In this document: in pieces, positions 32,736 through 45,990 of the stretch
Layout: the number at the start of each line of letters is the position of its first letter
How positions within the stretch are numbered: position 1 is the stretch's first letter
Source of the DNA: Echinometra lucunter
Lineage: Eukaryota; Echinodermata; Echinoidea; Camarodonta; Echinometridae
Direction: 5' to 3'
Assembly: GCA_029962745.1 (NCBI GenBank)
Contig: CM057169.1
Location: forward strand, 20,180,143-20,244,142
Length of the DNA stretch: 64,000 nucleotides
Notes under the pieces: model-generated
Database searches by the model: none
The model's input: only the letters and a program-made list of their open reading frames with translations
What the model was told of the DNA's origin: nothing
Made by a program: the position numbers and the translations under genes

Positions 32736-33545
32736 CCTCGGATAAATGACGTCATAACACACTTGACGGGTAACAGTGTGAAATCGAATCTGAAACGTGA
32801 TAACATTTCTTTCTTGCGGTGAATCCATCCTATTTTCCGTCTTATCTGGTTTCCGCGACATATAGGGAGGCGTTTCAAGAACAATTACGGGGGACGCACG
32901 CAAGTATCCGAATTGATGAACAGACATTGTTAAGGAAAGAAAAAAAAAAGTCAGCCCAGTTGAAAAGTGAATCAACAAGATAATATTTTAATGGTGTTTA
33001 TTAGCATGCCGAACATGGTAACAGTTTGAAATTGCAGCAAGATATGATTTCTAGGCGATAAATCCATCCTGATGGTTGTCATCGGGCTTTAACGACTCGC
33101 TGCATGGGGAACATTCCAGAACATGTTCAGGGAATGCATGCTAGTCCCCTCACTGAGAAAAAGATGAAATTAACATCATTAATGGAACTCTCTAGAAGTG
33201 GCAAATTTCATCAACGCACAATCTTTTAATGGTCCTTACAAGCACGTAACATTCTGAAATTGCAACATGATCTTTCTTGCGGCTTATCCATTCTCATGGA
33301 CCCACTTCGTTTTTACGACTCGCTTGAGAGCTTTTCCCCCCCCGCATCATTTTCGGAGTGCACAAAAAAAAAAAAAAAAAATCAAAATAACAAATAACAA
33401 ATAACGTCAACGAGGGAATACTTTTACGGTGTACACAAGCACGTAATAGTATGCAGTTGGTACACGATTTCTCGCGATGAGTCCGTCTTTTTACGACAGA
33501 CTGAGGAGCATTTCCAGATCACCTTGTCGGGGAATATCCGCAATC
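32736..33545 (+). repeat. Four-unit degenerate tandem array, period about 200-240 bp
   Basis: Each unit contains GGTAACAGTNTGAAATTGNA or a decayed form (about 32768, 33018, 33246 and 33443). It is followed by a TTTCTNGCGATGAATCCATCC-like block and a TTTACGACTCGCTGNGGAGCATTTCC-like block. Unit starts marked by ATCAAC...TTTTAATGGTGT lie at about 32969, 33211 and 33403. Spacing and divergence vary and there is no coding frame across it. Confidence 0.75.
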
Positions 33546-33584
33546 TCTCCGAATTATAAATAGACTCCGCTAACAGGGCCAAGA

Positions 33585-33752
33585 TTAAAACAAAACAAAA
33601 CAAAACAAAACAAAACAAAACAAAACAAAACAAAACAAAACAAAACAAAACAAAACAAAACAAAACAAAACAAAACAAAACAAAACAAAACAAAACAAAA
33701 CAAAACAAACAAAAAAACAAAACAAAACAAAACAAAACAAACAAAACAAAAA
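33585..33752. repeat. (CAAAA)n pentanucleotide array
   Basis: About 165 bp of nearly perfect CAAAA repeats, with one interruption around 33708-33717. The minus-strand Cys/Phe/Val/Leu frames are artefacts. Confidence 0.97.
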
Positions 33753-35547
33753 TATACCTCACTCAAAAAGCAACATTCCATAAACAAGGTAATTATTTAA
33801 CGATTCTATTATTTTTCACTTTCACTTCTGAACGTCTGCCTAGTGCCCAGTTTCTATTTTTTAATTGAAACACTTAACATATTTAATCGCCACTACTGGA
33901 CGTGCCTGCCATCATATCAGTCATCCCGTTTGTGGTTGTTATCATAACAACTGCAATTTCCGAAAAGGTGGTCTGGGCGGTGTCACCTGCATAAAATCCG
34001 GACAAAAAAAATATTCAAACTAGGTGCTTAGAAGATGAATCATTCTGTTTTCTTGCGACATGAATCATGCAAATATTTCTTCATCATAAAAAGCACAATG
34101 CAATGTCCCAATAACTTCGTTTGGGAATGACATAATTTGGAAAAAAAAGTACCGCCTTTTACTAGCTGGAACGCAAAATGTGCCAACTTCCCTGATCACT
34201 TTAGTAGCGACGACGACATTCTCTTTACGCTACAGGCTTCATTGTTCTGAATGTTTGAAACCTGTATTCATGAGATAGTAAATGTATAAAACAACTTATA
34301 TTGGGTTGTGTGGCGAAGATTGTTTTTAATGGCAAAGTGGGAAACTATGTGGAACTTGTGGAACAGCAATATTCTTGGGAAAATAGACTGCATATTCTGA
34401 GAACGACATACATGTATATACCAAACAAGATCTGTAAGCCTCTTTGAGGTATAAGGCATTAAGAATCGTTTTCACTTTCGGCAACTGCTTGAAATAAATT
34501 TCTAGGTAGTTCAGCCCTATATATTAGGTCTACAGTAAAGTAGTCGAAATGTAAGTGGAGTAATGAATGAGAGCAAACCACGTCTCCTTGGCAACCTGTC
34601 ATGCGATCCTCCCTCCCTACCTTTTTGCAAGATTATCACGCTTGGATGAAGCCATCTTGTGAAAACTGGACATGCTATATGAGTTTCATATTAGCATGGA
34701 AAGTTCTGAAGGTAATTTGTAGTATTGCAGAGCGTATAATATATCAAATTGATGATTTAGCTGCAGGCAGGTGCGTCTAATCCCATGTAATAACTGCTCA
34801 TTTATATCACAAATCAACTGAACTTGATAGGGATAAAGAAGGATAGTAGTGGCATCACTTACTTTTTAATGATCTCTGGGCGGTGACCCGATATATGCTC
34901 TGGCGATAATTACTTGCGGCTTTATTTCGTCCAAGGTAGACAGTTGTAGTCAGGGTTGCAATATGGTTTTAGGTTAGCCCTAGGGTTGGGAAAAAGATAT
35001 GTTTCTTTGGTTAGGCTTGAGTGAGTCATGAGGATCGTAGTGTAGGCAGGGTAGGGTTTTAGATGATATGCTTACGGTAAGGGCGGGGGCATGGTTAGGG
35101 TTAGGGCTTTGAGAGTTGGGCTCGTAGTTTGCAGTAGCTAGGGTTTTCGATTATACTGCTATATGCCTACGGATGCTACAAAGGGCGGAGACAGATTGGT
35201 ATAGCATTTGGTCCAGAGTGTGAAGTTCAGTAATCGGTTAGTGTGTACACAAATTGTTGCAGAGCAATCGTGATGGGGCATGCGTGCCGTTTGACTCTCA
35301 GAGCATGTGAAAGTTGATTGATTGTGATAATTAATCATTAAGACGACATTGAAACAACATAGACGGAGCAGCAAGGTCTTTCAATAAATAACAGATCACC
35401 AAGGGCAGCCAAAGTGACATGACAAAGTGTAATATGTACAAAACAGAGGTTGTGCAGACGGATCAAGACAGGCAGATTGAAAAATAGGAGAAGATGACAA
35501 TGGTTGTCAGAGGGAAGAAGAGACAGGGGGAAACATAGTCTAGTTCT
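33753..35547. other. Non-coding interval
   Basis: I see no gene. A short TTAGGGTTAGGG stretch at about 35095-35106 is too short to mean a telomere. The minus-strand frames near 35159-35688 have no recognisable domain. Confidence 0.5.
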
Positions 35548-35707
35548 GGGTGCCGTTGCATATAAACTTGCTATTATAGTAACTTTGCCATCAATGATAA
35601 CTACCATGGTAACGTTGCTCAACAGCCAATCAAAATCCAGTATTCCATGAAATTTACCATTGATGGCAAAGTTGCTATAATATAGCAAGTGTTATGCAAC
35701 GGCACCC
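35548..35707. mobile_element. 160-bp MITE with GGGTGCCGTTGCAT ends
   Basis: GGGTGCCGTTGCATATAAACTTGCTAT and ATAGCAAGTGTTATGCAACGGCACCC are inverted ends. The interior is also palindromic (ACTTTGCCATCAATG and CATTGATGGCAAAGT). The centre carries GGTAACGTTGC and AGCCAATCAAAATC. Confidence 0.9.
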
Positions 35708-35820
35708 TGGACGTATTTATTTATCTCTCTCCACCTTTCTGCTACCCGTACCCTCTGTGCGTCCGGCCCGAGTACAGTACGAAGGCCCCTGATTCACTCT
35801 CCCCGCAGATTTACCTTCCT

Positions 35821-35981
35821 GGGGCCCGTTGCATAAAACTTTTGCCGGAGTTTTTTTATGGCAAAATTTGAGGAAACTACGGCAAAATAAAAATTGCCAT
35901 AGTTTCCATTACATAAAAATTTGCCAGACTTTTTTTTGCCAGAAAAAAAGTCTGGCAAAAGTTTTATGCAACAGGCCCCTG
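35821..35981. mobile_element. 160-bp MITE with GGGGCCCGTTGCATAAAAC ends
   Basis: GGGGCCCGTTGCATAAAACTTTTGCC and GGCAAAAGTTTTATGCAACAGGCCCC are inverted. The inner part repeats GGCAAAA and TTTTGCC several times. The GTTGCAT end resembles the neighbouring element at 35548, only about 110 bp away, but the interior differs. Confidence 0.88.
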
Positions 35982-36129
35982 GAAGAGGGAAAGTGAGTGA
36001 GTGGACGTCGCGCCATCAACGCTGATTCGCATAGGGATTGGGTATGGTATATGATGTGCCAGAGATGTACATAATATTATGTGCATGCACGGGTCAAGAA
36101 AAAAATAACTACATAGGGGAAACACGGCA

Positions 36130-36154
36130 TTGGATGAGAGAGAGAGTGAAAGAG

Positions 36155-36201
<47 letters not shown>

Positions 36202-36280
36202 GGAGAGGGAGAGAGGAGAGAGATAGAGAGAGAGAGAGAGTAGATAGAGTGGGGTGGTGTGTGGGGGGGGAGGGAGAGGA
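36130..36280. repeat. (GA)n tract
   Basis: An imperfect GA run lies between about 36138 and 36240, followed by a GTGTGGGGGGG stretch. Smaller GA tracts also occur at about 36861-36890 and 40783-40816. Confidence 0.95.
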
Positions 36281-36289
36281 GGGATGGAG

Positions 36290-36855
36290 GGAAGCACATA
36301 CTTTTGTGATATTAGAATTTTCCGTACAGTTTTCATATATATCTTTTCGAAATCATAATCTGGAATATGTGGGTAGATCTAGAGAAGCATGACAAAAATA
36401 GCCTTTCTCATTATGACTAAAGAGAATGAAAATGAGAATGGGAATAAGAATGAACTCACATTATCATTTCATGTTTCTTTGCTTTACCAAAAAAAAAAGG
36501 AAAAAAAAATCAACCTTCGCTTTGACATGTTTAAGGCCTTCGCGCCCACGCACAGACCTTGCACTGGTAAAGCAGATCAATATACAGAAAATGTTTTGAC
36601 TGAGTAGCGCATGATATTTCAACACCACTCATAAACGCAACTGTTTACAGGATAAGGTTGAGCTTTAACGCAGTGGTCACATGATTTTTTTTTTATTATT
36701 ATCCCAAGGTAGCGACGAGAACATTCATTTCGATCTTTATCCACGACAAAATTGATTTACTGTTATTGATTGATTTTGGACCCTGGCAATAAGTTTGGAA
36801 ATGATGAAGTAAAGAGTAAAGACCACGATAAAGGAATGATACACGAGGGAAGAAG

Positions 36856-36893
<38 letters not shown>

Positions 36894-39470
36894 TGATCAC
36901 AGGCGCAATCACAGGGATTTTTGAGGGATTGGGGATCAGACTTGTCGAATGTTTCGGTTCATATTCTGACACCGAAAACGTGGGAGATTTGCCTGGGGAC
37001 GTGATGACAGATCGAGGAGATATGTTATGCTATCCAACAACATTATTATACAAAGACATGACGGATTGGTCCTTTGCGTGAGTAAATTAGGCGTAGACAT
37101 AGGCATAACCCGGAGTGCACAAGGGCCATGATTCCCCTGTTCATCCCCTAAAAAAAAAAAACAACCTATGAACCCATCCCTCAACTCTTGGTCCCCTTCT
37201 GTCTCTTTGCTCGATCCGTCACGCCCCCCCCCCCAACCCTTGAATATAATCCTGGCTACGCCAGTGGCAGTAATCCAGTAGAGTTTTCCAAATGGCAAAG
37301 AACTTATCATGGTTATCATGCTCTTGACAACACAGAGAAAAATAGTAGGTCAGACAGGTATAGGGTTCGCGGTCAGACACATAACATCCAGTATGTTCGA
37401 CATACCTTCCCTCTTCCACCCTATAAATTGAATATGAAGAACCAATACACCCATCATCAGAATTACAGGCTGGATATGTCGGGCAATGATAAATTACCTT
37501 ATTGTATTTGTTTAAACAATTTATAGACTGTCTGACGAGCTCAGTGATCTTGAGAAATATGCATTCGATCGAACTTGTTTGGAACGGCATGTTAATCACT
37601 AAAGAAATACATGCCTGCTGGGGAAAATATAGTTTTTTTCTTTTGAAATGGAAGTTGAATATGATATTGCTCCGAAGGCGTCACGGTGACGACAGATTAT
37701 GTGGTTGTTGTTTTTTTTGTTTTTTTTCTTTGACACTCGATACCATTATTTTCTGAAATTTAGTATACCTTTATGATTTGTGACATGCACGATTCGAAGG
37801 CTTTTATACCTTACGGATACCTTTAAATATGAAAGCTTGATCAACAAGGTGTCTCTTGTGAAAATGTTAAGTGAAGAAACGGTGACTTTGGGCTAGAGAT
37901 AAAAGCCATTATGAGATCTATCATCTGTGAGAACAGAAGAGACACCTGTATGGTAAATCATTAGACAGGGCCTGTCGTAACAGTAGCCATGAAGTGTTTG
38001 CAGAAGACGTACCTGGAAATATTTACAATAAAACAGAGAAATAAAAGGTGTATAGGCAGGGTCTAATTAAACGGGCGCAAGAGTCTCCCTGTAACGACTA
38101 CTAACCGAACAACTTTTAATGCATGGAATTTGTTTAATTGCAAACAAATGTAAACCGAGCATTATGAGGAAATTCGTGCAGGGTGTTTGAGTTGCAAGAA
38201 AGGGTCGTCTTCTCATTTTAGGATAGAACAAATCAGTAATGAAACATGACGAGAAACATCGAATTCAATCAGTGCGAGGCACACGCTAACTAATGCAGAG
38301 AGCACTAACAAGAAGATGGGGGACGAAAAGAAGAGCTAGAAAGTTGACATCCGAGATGACAATAATACGATGTGATGATGAAAAATGGACCATGGCTAAG
38401 GGGGAAGCGAAGATGACATCCTGGAATGATAGAAGATATTAAAGACAATGTCAAAGTTTCTTAAATTTTCTAATGTATCTATTTCCTGTCATCTTTGATA
38501 CTGGAAACAGCTACCTAAAGCATATTACAACCGGTAATCATGATAATGATGCAATGACGCATACTGTCACGACGACACAATATGGAATTACCGACACTAA
38601 TGGAGTAATGCATGGTTTGGGGCAAGACATTTAATCTACAGTTGTTACTACCAACCCAGATGTAGTGAAGGATACTTGGGAGGAATGCTTTCAGCGACTT
38701 AAGGTAGTTCTGACAAATCTAAGGTACTGTAACTTACATGGCGCCTTGAGCAGCATCCTTTGGGAGAGTAATGAATACATTATAGAATATCTCCAGGTAT
38801 AAAGAAAACGTACAAGAATCAAACACTGTTCTGACATGATGCTGTAGCTTTCAAAAAACTCATGTTTATTGGATTACGTCGAGATGGAGTTTTGAACACG
38901 TGTTCAACGGTGCTTTTGGTATTCTTTTCTGCATGCTGAAACCTTTTCAAGGACCTGCAAACGAAGCAGTGCAGGCTAAATGGGCAATATCAAGACGGCC
39001 AATATACTGTACCCTTTACGAGTAGAGATGCATGATGCATGTCACGTGACATCGACGCCTCTCTTATCTCAGAAAAGCATTAACACATGGCTCACACTTA
39101 TTTTCATTCTACACCCATCAAGATCAATAAAAGGCGTCCAATATTTAGTCTACCTTTAGTCAGATGTAACGGTGTTTATCCCAAGAGTATACGCATGATT
39201 CCTCCGTGAATGATGAAGGATGCGATGCGACAGGCGATGTGAAAGAAAGTAATGAAATTACCGAGCAGTAATGTAGTTCCTTGCGAAGATTGGCGTGAGC
39301 CCATTTTTCACGTCCAAGCAGTAATTAAAAGCAAAACAAAACAAAACACAATAAATCAAAACAAACAAAACAAATACAACAACAACTACAGCAACAACAG
39401 ATAAACCAAAATTTTCATTTTGAATAAACAGAAATATGCGTATAATATTAAAACCTTCATGCGATGGAGA
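36290..39470. other. Gene-less interval
   Basis: Frames such as 36770-37081 and 37188-37599 show no domain and lack splice or codon support. A CCTGGCTACGCC phrase near 37250 resembles conserved ends of other repeats in the window. No supported gene. Confidence 0.55.
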
Positions 39471-39472
39471 GT

Positions 39473-39476
<4 letters not shown>

Positions 39477-39567
<91 letters not shown>

Positions 39568-39610
39568 GAAACAAAGAGAGAAAGCGTGTGAGGGAAAGGG
39601 GGGGGGGGAC
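39477..39610. repeat. (GA)n tract ending in poly-G
   Basis: GA run at about 39478-39568, then G(10) at about 39599-39608. Confidence 0.95.
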
Positions 39611-39964
39611 GGCCATACATGAACAGAGACAACGGCGATGGATTAGTTTTGAGGCCATTATTCTGTCCAGCAAAAGGGATATCGTGCTAATTAATGAATA
39701 CACATGTACTTGATGATCTTTGAGAAACCACAATCCTATTCTGTTTTCAGGTTGTCAATTGATATCCAAATCTGTCTTTGTGGTATCTAGTTACAGTTTC
39801 TAGTCCACAAACGGATATATTTAGATTAGTAGGGGCTTTTAATACATTGATCTAGTCAAAGCCATGATGGCCAACGAAACAGATTTTAAAGCATTAGTGG
39901 ATTATGAATATGTCATATAGAATACTTACTGGGCCTCACAACGAACTGTTTTTCTTTTCAGGAA

Positions 39965-40200
39965 CATTTATTGATTGAAAGAGCAGGAGGAAGAGGAGGA
40001 GAGGGAGGAGGAGAGGGAGGAGGAGGGTGAAAAGAAGAAGAAGAAGAAGAAGAAGAAGAAGAAGAAGAAGAAGAAGAAGAAGAAGAAGAAGAAGAAGAAG
40101 AAGAAGAAATTTATTTTTCCATTTTCAACATAATATAACAAACATAATTACAAAATCATCATAAAGAATATCATTGTTAACAGAATATACAGCTAATTTT
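39965..40200 (-). repeat. (GAA)n tract next to a reversed LINE-like tail
   Basis: GGA-rich sequence is followed by about 72 bp of GAA (40037-40108). AAATTTATTTTTCCATTTTCAACATAATA comes next, like a LINE 3' end read in reverse. The GAA run may be the grown tail of that element. Confidence 0.75.
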
Positions 40201-40778
40201 ATAAATAAATTCTCCTCATTTCTATAATATTTACATACAGGGAAGTCCCATTTGATCGGTTAATGCTCACAGAATGATAAGATTCTCTTTAAATCTAAAC
40301 CGAGTGCCCTAATACTTGTAATAACTGACATTTAATTCCGAATTCCAAGATAAGCAACCACAAGCGACCAATCCAGGACAGGGAGGTTGCGGATATAGGC
40401 TACATATACATGATATAGGCTACGTATGCGAGTTTGAAATACATACTTAGTGCTGAAACATACCAAAGTGGGTGACATATCACGAAATGCTCAGTCAAAA
40501 CGTTTATACTGATTTGCATCAAATCCACAAATACCAAATAACTGTGCATTTGCTGATCATGAAAGGAAAAATTAATACGATTCACCATTCATATTTAGCA
40601 AGTTCTTTCATCTGATGCTTATTTTACTTGCTTTCAATGTATTTTACCGCTGGCTTAAACCAATATTTTTGCAAAAGTGTGCATGGCCTTTGGTGTATGA
40701 TATATCCTTGGAGCTATACGTGCTATACACCGCCGTTTAAAAAAGACTAACAATCCTAGAGCATGTAGAGAGATAGAA

Positions 40779-40819
<41 letters not shown>

Positions 40820-42355
40820 TCTAAATTATGGCGTAGTACTGGTGGCTCAAAGAAGGGGAGGGGGAGGACTGGGTTTTACTGAATGCAAGATAGCAAGCAA
40901 GATAGTGGAGCTAGGATATTGTACCGTTTTCGTCTCCTCACGTTGATATATCCCTCCGTTTTCTGTTTCTCTCCTTTTTAAAGCTGGCTTTGTCTCTTTC
41001 TTTTTTTTTTTTTTGAAAGGGCGGGTGCCCCATAGGCTACGCCACCGGTTCTGAGTATCTCCTCTCATTTCCTTGATTGAGTGTTAACTACCAAATAGGA
41101 AAGAATAACCATCCATAGCTACAATATGTTACTATGACAACAGACGACAACCTCAAGTATCGACAGGAAGAGGTTTCCGAGTGCACTTTTGAAAGCTGCA
41201 ACGCAGTTTGATATTGGACGTCAATACGGAGGACGGAGCGGGAAGGGGGGGGGGGGGGGGTGCAGGTGAGCACCTTCCCCCAATAATTCCCATTTCGACT
41301 GTATCATTCTCAAGGGACGCACAGCTTTGATTAATACGTTTACCCCGTCCTGTCCTAAGGACCGACTGAAGCCCTTGGTATCATTATAAACATTAAAAAA
41401 AAATGACGGTATATGTATTCGAAATATTTTTAATGAACCTAATACATTACAACACTGCACTGACAAAGCGCTTACGGTAATATTTTTACCCCAGTCAATG
41501 GATTCATATACAGATAATTATATTCAATTCCGCACATTACTGTACACATTCTCCACTACCTGGGGACCATCCAGCCAGTCGGCTTTCTGGAGGACAACAT
41601 CATTATCTCATGCAAGAGCTGTCAATATTGATTTCTTTGTCATTAGGGACATAGTATTGAATAATCAAACTGTGTTCTATAGTCGGTTCCACCTGCACGC
41701 GAACTTCCACGAGCAGGATGAGAATATTTTGTGTGTGCGATGCGGAGCAAATGTTTGCGTAGAGATCATTTGACAGCGCGCGTACGGGTACGTCGTTTTG
41801 TTCAAAAGCAAAAGCAGTCATTGCCATTGCCTTGAATCAGACCACTGAAATGTTGATCAAAGTCAATGGCATTCCAGCCGCAGGATCGAGTCAACCAGTT
41901 TTGTGTTGTTTTACCCTCTCTGAGTCAGGACTGTGCATACTGAAATTCATATATCAATCTTTGAGAGATATTAGTTGTGTGATACTAAGGACAATAGGAA
42001 GTTACCGTGAATGGAGCAGACGTGAGTCAACTAATGTAGGTCACCGCTTGAGATCTGTTTGGAAAGGACATGAGGGTATGTTTACATTAAGCCTGACTAA
42101 CGCGTCATATTTCATTCCATCGTATTTATAATTGTCATGAATTGTTTGAAAACTGGTGGACCTCTACAGAATCACCTTTTTGCTGTTAGCATTTCAAAAC
42201 AAGTGGGGGAATAGTGAACCAATAATGTTGAAAGGCAGCTGTATTACAGCCTATTATATTTGTAACTTCATTATATGCCACTAATATAACCACTACCACT
42301 ACCATTATGATATCCGGCAACTACTACTCCTAGTCCTACCGTACTACAAGTAACT
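40201..42355. other. Gene-less interval
   Basis: It includes a (GA)n run near 40783-40816, a T run near 40999-41014, and a G run at 41246-41260. The frame at 41498-41773 has no recognisable domain. No supported gene. Confidence 0.55.
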
Positions 42356-42381
42356 ACGACGACGACGACGACGACGCCGAT

Positions 42382-42454
<73 letters not shown>

Positions 42455-42490
42455 GCTACTACTACTACTACTTCTATACTACTATACTAC
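42356..42490. repeat. (ACG)n then (ACT)n microsatellite
   Basis: GAC/ACG triplets (about 42357-42375) pass into ACT triplets (about 42381-42475) with a few substitutions. Confidence 0.96.
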
Positions 42491-43190
42491 TACTACTGAC
42501 TGCTACTACTATACCACCACAGTTTCTATCATTATTTATGTAGATGGTATATTTCTCCTTCTACTAATGCTCATTTGGTTATCAGACACTAAAATTGTGC
42601 TCAAAAGTCAGTAGCTTTTACTGGTGGTGGTAGACTATACAGAGAAATTCAAAGGATATTTTTAAATCAGGTTATTAGTGACAATATGCGATGGCCTCGT
42701 CCCATTGAAAAGTACTACTTTTGTTCATGCCCTCCTTTCGCATTTTCTTTTCTGAAAGCCACAGTGCACATAACGAAACACGTTACACAAAACCGACGGC
42801 AAATAAAAGGCCTCACGAACGGTCCTTTGAAAAGAAATGTTCGTTAAACAAATGATGACTGTCATGAAAACATTTCTATGAGGTGAAATCATTCTCGTTT
42901 CAGTATCTACTTATAAACACTTTTAGTTGGATACCCTCATCCAATTAAAGTGAAGACATTAGATTTCTATGATTATGCATTATGTACATGATGACGATAT
43001 ATGGTGCATGAGGTACATAAGTGTTGAATAAATATTATATAGATTTTCATTTCAAAAGGAAAGCAAGGAAGGGCATATTCTGTGCTTTGTAACTGTTGAA
43101 AAGCATTGTTAGAGCGAATTCTGCCGTAGGCATTTTAATTCAGTGTGATATAAAGCTGAATAAAGCTGCATCCAATAGCAACAGTGGAAT

Positions 43191-43192
<2 letters not shown>

Positions 43193-43243
<51 letters not shown>

Positions 43244-43264
43244 ATGGTTGGTTGGTTGGTTGGT
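43193..43264. repeat. (GA)n and (TTGG)n
   Basis: GA run of about 48 bp followed by a short GGTTGGTTGGTTGGTT run (about 43247-43265). Confidence 0.95.
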
Positions 43265-43911
43265 TCTTGGTATGATGGCGCTCCTCAATCTCTTCCGATT
43301 ATTTGCGCCAGTCACTTTCGTAGGTTTGGCGTAGGCTTCGGATAGCCCACGAGCGACTTTTGGTGAAGATGATGTTAACAGTGGTCATCATTTATATGGT
43401 AAAGTGTTAGTATCCATCTCCTAGAGAACTGTCGGTCGTCATTATTCGTGTTTATTCGCTATAATATGAAGATGCGCAAGCAAGGGGGTGTATTTCGGCG
43501 AACAGAGGGCGTTCACCTCGTTTATACTAGGATGAAAGGCTGAATGACCAAAGCCTCTACGATAATGAGATCTGGGAGTTTCGAAATGAAATTCGTTTAG
43601 TATGACGTCATAATAAAGGAAACTCCCTCATGGTGACAATGACCTCCCAAAAGACTCACTATTGTGGTGACCAGGGTTAAGAACGTCATGTTGCATGGCA
43701 GTACTACAACTTTGATGGAAAAGTACATTGTCAGAAGTTAAGAGAGCTTGCAGATCAAGTCATTTTGAATAAATTCTTATCGTAGATGTATAGCCTACAT
43801 GTAGAATAGACTTGGCTTAGAATACGAAAGCAAATTAGTAACGAAACCAAACATGGTAATGAAAGGTTAAATGAGTATATACGAGTTGAGTTATAAAGCA
43901 CTCATTCGTTC

Positions 43912-45620
43912 GTGTGGTCATGGTGGTTGCTGACTTTTGTCAGCATCAGTCACGCTCCCGATGAATTAAAGATTGCTCGTGTTGTTCCTGTATATAAAAA
44001 TGGTCCAAGTGAAAACGTTTCAAATTACAGACCCATATCAGTCTTGCCAATTTTTTCTAAGATTTTAGAAAAGTGTATATATAATAGATTATTTGATTTT
44101 ATTAACAAGTGCAATATATTATCTCTCCATCAATACGGTTTTCGTGCTGGTCATTCAACATCTTCGGCTCTTATTGATTTTGTCCATACTGTTACCAACG
44201 CACTTGATGATAAGAAATATTTGATAGCAATGTTTTTAGATTTGAAAAAGGCTTTCGATACAGTTGATCACGCTATTTTATTGAAAAAACTCGAATTGTA
44301 TGGCATAAGAGGTAATGTACTTAAATTATTTAAAAGTTATCTATCTAACAGAAAACAATATGTTGAAATATCCAAATGCAAATCACAGCTTCAGATTATC
44401 TCATGTGGGGTTCCTCAAGGTTCTATTTTAGGACCGCTGTTGTTTCTCCTCTTTATTAATGATCTTAGTAAAGTATCCAACTTGTTACATTGTATTATGT
44501 TTGCTGACGACACTAGTCTGTTTTTATCTCACACAAACTATCATGTTTTACACAATTTATTCAATTCTGAACTTGAATTAATATCTGAGTGGTTTTATGC
44601 AAACAGAATGATAATTAATCTTGCCAAAACCAATTATATGATATTTAGTAATTTATGTTTACCAGATAGTCTTTCAATTAGAATGTGCAATACAGATATT
44701 AAGTGTGTATCGTCAGTAAAATTTTTAGGAATAACAATAGATAATAAGTTTACATGGAAAAATCATATTGATAATCTGTGCAATAAGCTTGCCAAAAATA
44801 TAGGGATTATGTATAGATTAAGATCATTTCCCAAGGAGATATTAAAACTGATGTATTATGCTATTATATATCCATACCTCAATTATGGTATTCTAGCCTG
44901 GGGAAGTGCAAGTGGCATTCACATTTATAGATTATATATTTTACAAAAACGTGCAATAAGAATTATGTCTCATGCTCCTTATCTTGCCCATACGAATCCT
45001 CTATTTGTCGAATTGAATGTATTAAAATTTTGTGATATTCATGCATTTCAAATTCTTATATTTATGTATTTATGTAACAATAACCTCTTGCCAGATTATA
45101 TCAAAACATTTTTAAGTTCAATAGTGATTTCCATGGTTACAACACAAGAAATGCAAAGGATTTTCATCTACCTAAGCCAAGACTCTCATCTTTTAAAAAC
45201 TCAATTTTATATCAAGGACCACAACTCTGGAATTCTGTTTCTGTAGATATCAGGCAATCAGTTTCATTAAATGTTTTTAAGTCAAAATCAAGGCAAATTA
45301 TTTTAAATAGTTATTCATAAAGTTTGTTTGTATAAATTTAATTTAGGCATATTAGGCAACCCCCCCCCCTTTTTATGTTGTAGTTTAGTGATTTTTTTTT
45401 TCTTTGTTATTAAAGTCTTTGTATGATTATTATGTTATAGGGTCAGCTAATCACAAGGCTCGTTCCTTTCTTGCTGTCCCTCTCATATTCAATCCAATGT
45501 TTATTTCTATTTGTTGTTGTTGTTTTTCTATTTTGTTAATACGATGCTTTGTATATGTTGTGTTTTTGTATGGATTTTTATGAGAAAATAAATTGAAATT
45601 GAAATTGAATTGAAATTGAA
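43912..45620 (+). mobile_element. 5'-truncated LINE with almost intact reverse transcriptase
   Basis: An open frame of 444 codons (43912-45246) contains the non-LTR polymerase blocks: ARVVPVYKNG, YRPISVLPIFSKILEK, QYGFRAGHST, FLDLKKAFDTVDH with the first catalytic Asp, GVPQGSILGPLLF, FADDTSLF with the catalytic Asp pair, and VKFLGITID. The usual C-terminal WN-type block is in another frame after about 45135 and ends at TAA near 45320, so one frameshift separates it. About 280 bp of 3' UTR follows and ends in short AATTGA/AAATTG tail repeats (about 45588-45620). The endonuclease and ORF1 are missing. A jockey/CR1-like group is likely; the clade is not certain. Confidence 0.9.
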
Positions 45621-45990
45621 TGGACATTGAAAGAACGAGATAAATAAACCCCTTTCTTCAGCTTTGATATTCTGGTTAACTAAAATTTACTAGTAGTTGA
45701 TCGTTAAAGGAATTCAGATTCAGATTCTGACCCATTCATTTTCTTCTCATAATAAAATACAACATCATAAGAAATTTTCATTGTCAAGAAACGTAGTGTG
45801 GAAGCACACTAGCACATGGCTTGTGGTAGGGTCGCCATAACATATGCTTACATGATGTTATATAACAATCATGACATGTGCCTACTTAAAAACTATTTTT
45901 AAAATAATCATGATAATAGAGACCGAGAAAGAGAAAGAAGGATAGGCGAAAAGGATAAAACAAATAAAACATACAAAATTCATGGAACAA

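Noticed and set aside
33424..33787. Cys/Phe/Val/Leu-rich frames
   Set aside because: They are translations of the (CAAAA)n array.
35095..35106. TTAGGGTTAGGG as interstitial telomere
   Set aside because: Only two units in a GGTTAGG-rich context; chance is likely.
41498..41773. 91-codon frame as a small gene
   Set aside because: No homology recognised, no clear signal, and codon use looks random; an exon cannot be ruled out without transcripts.
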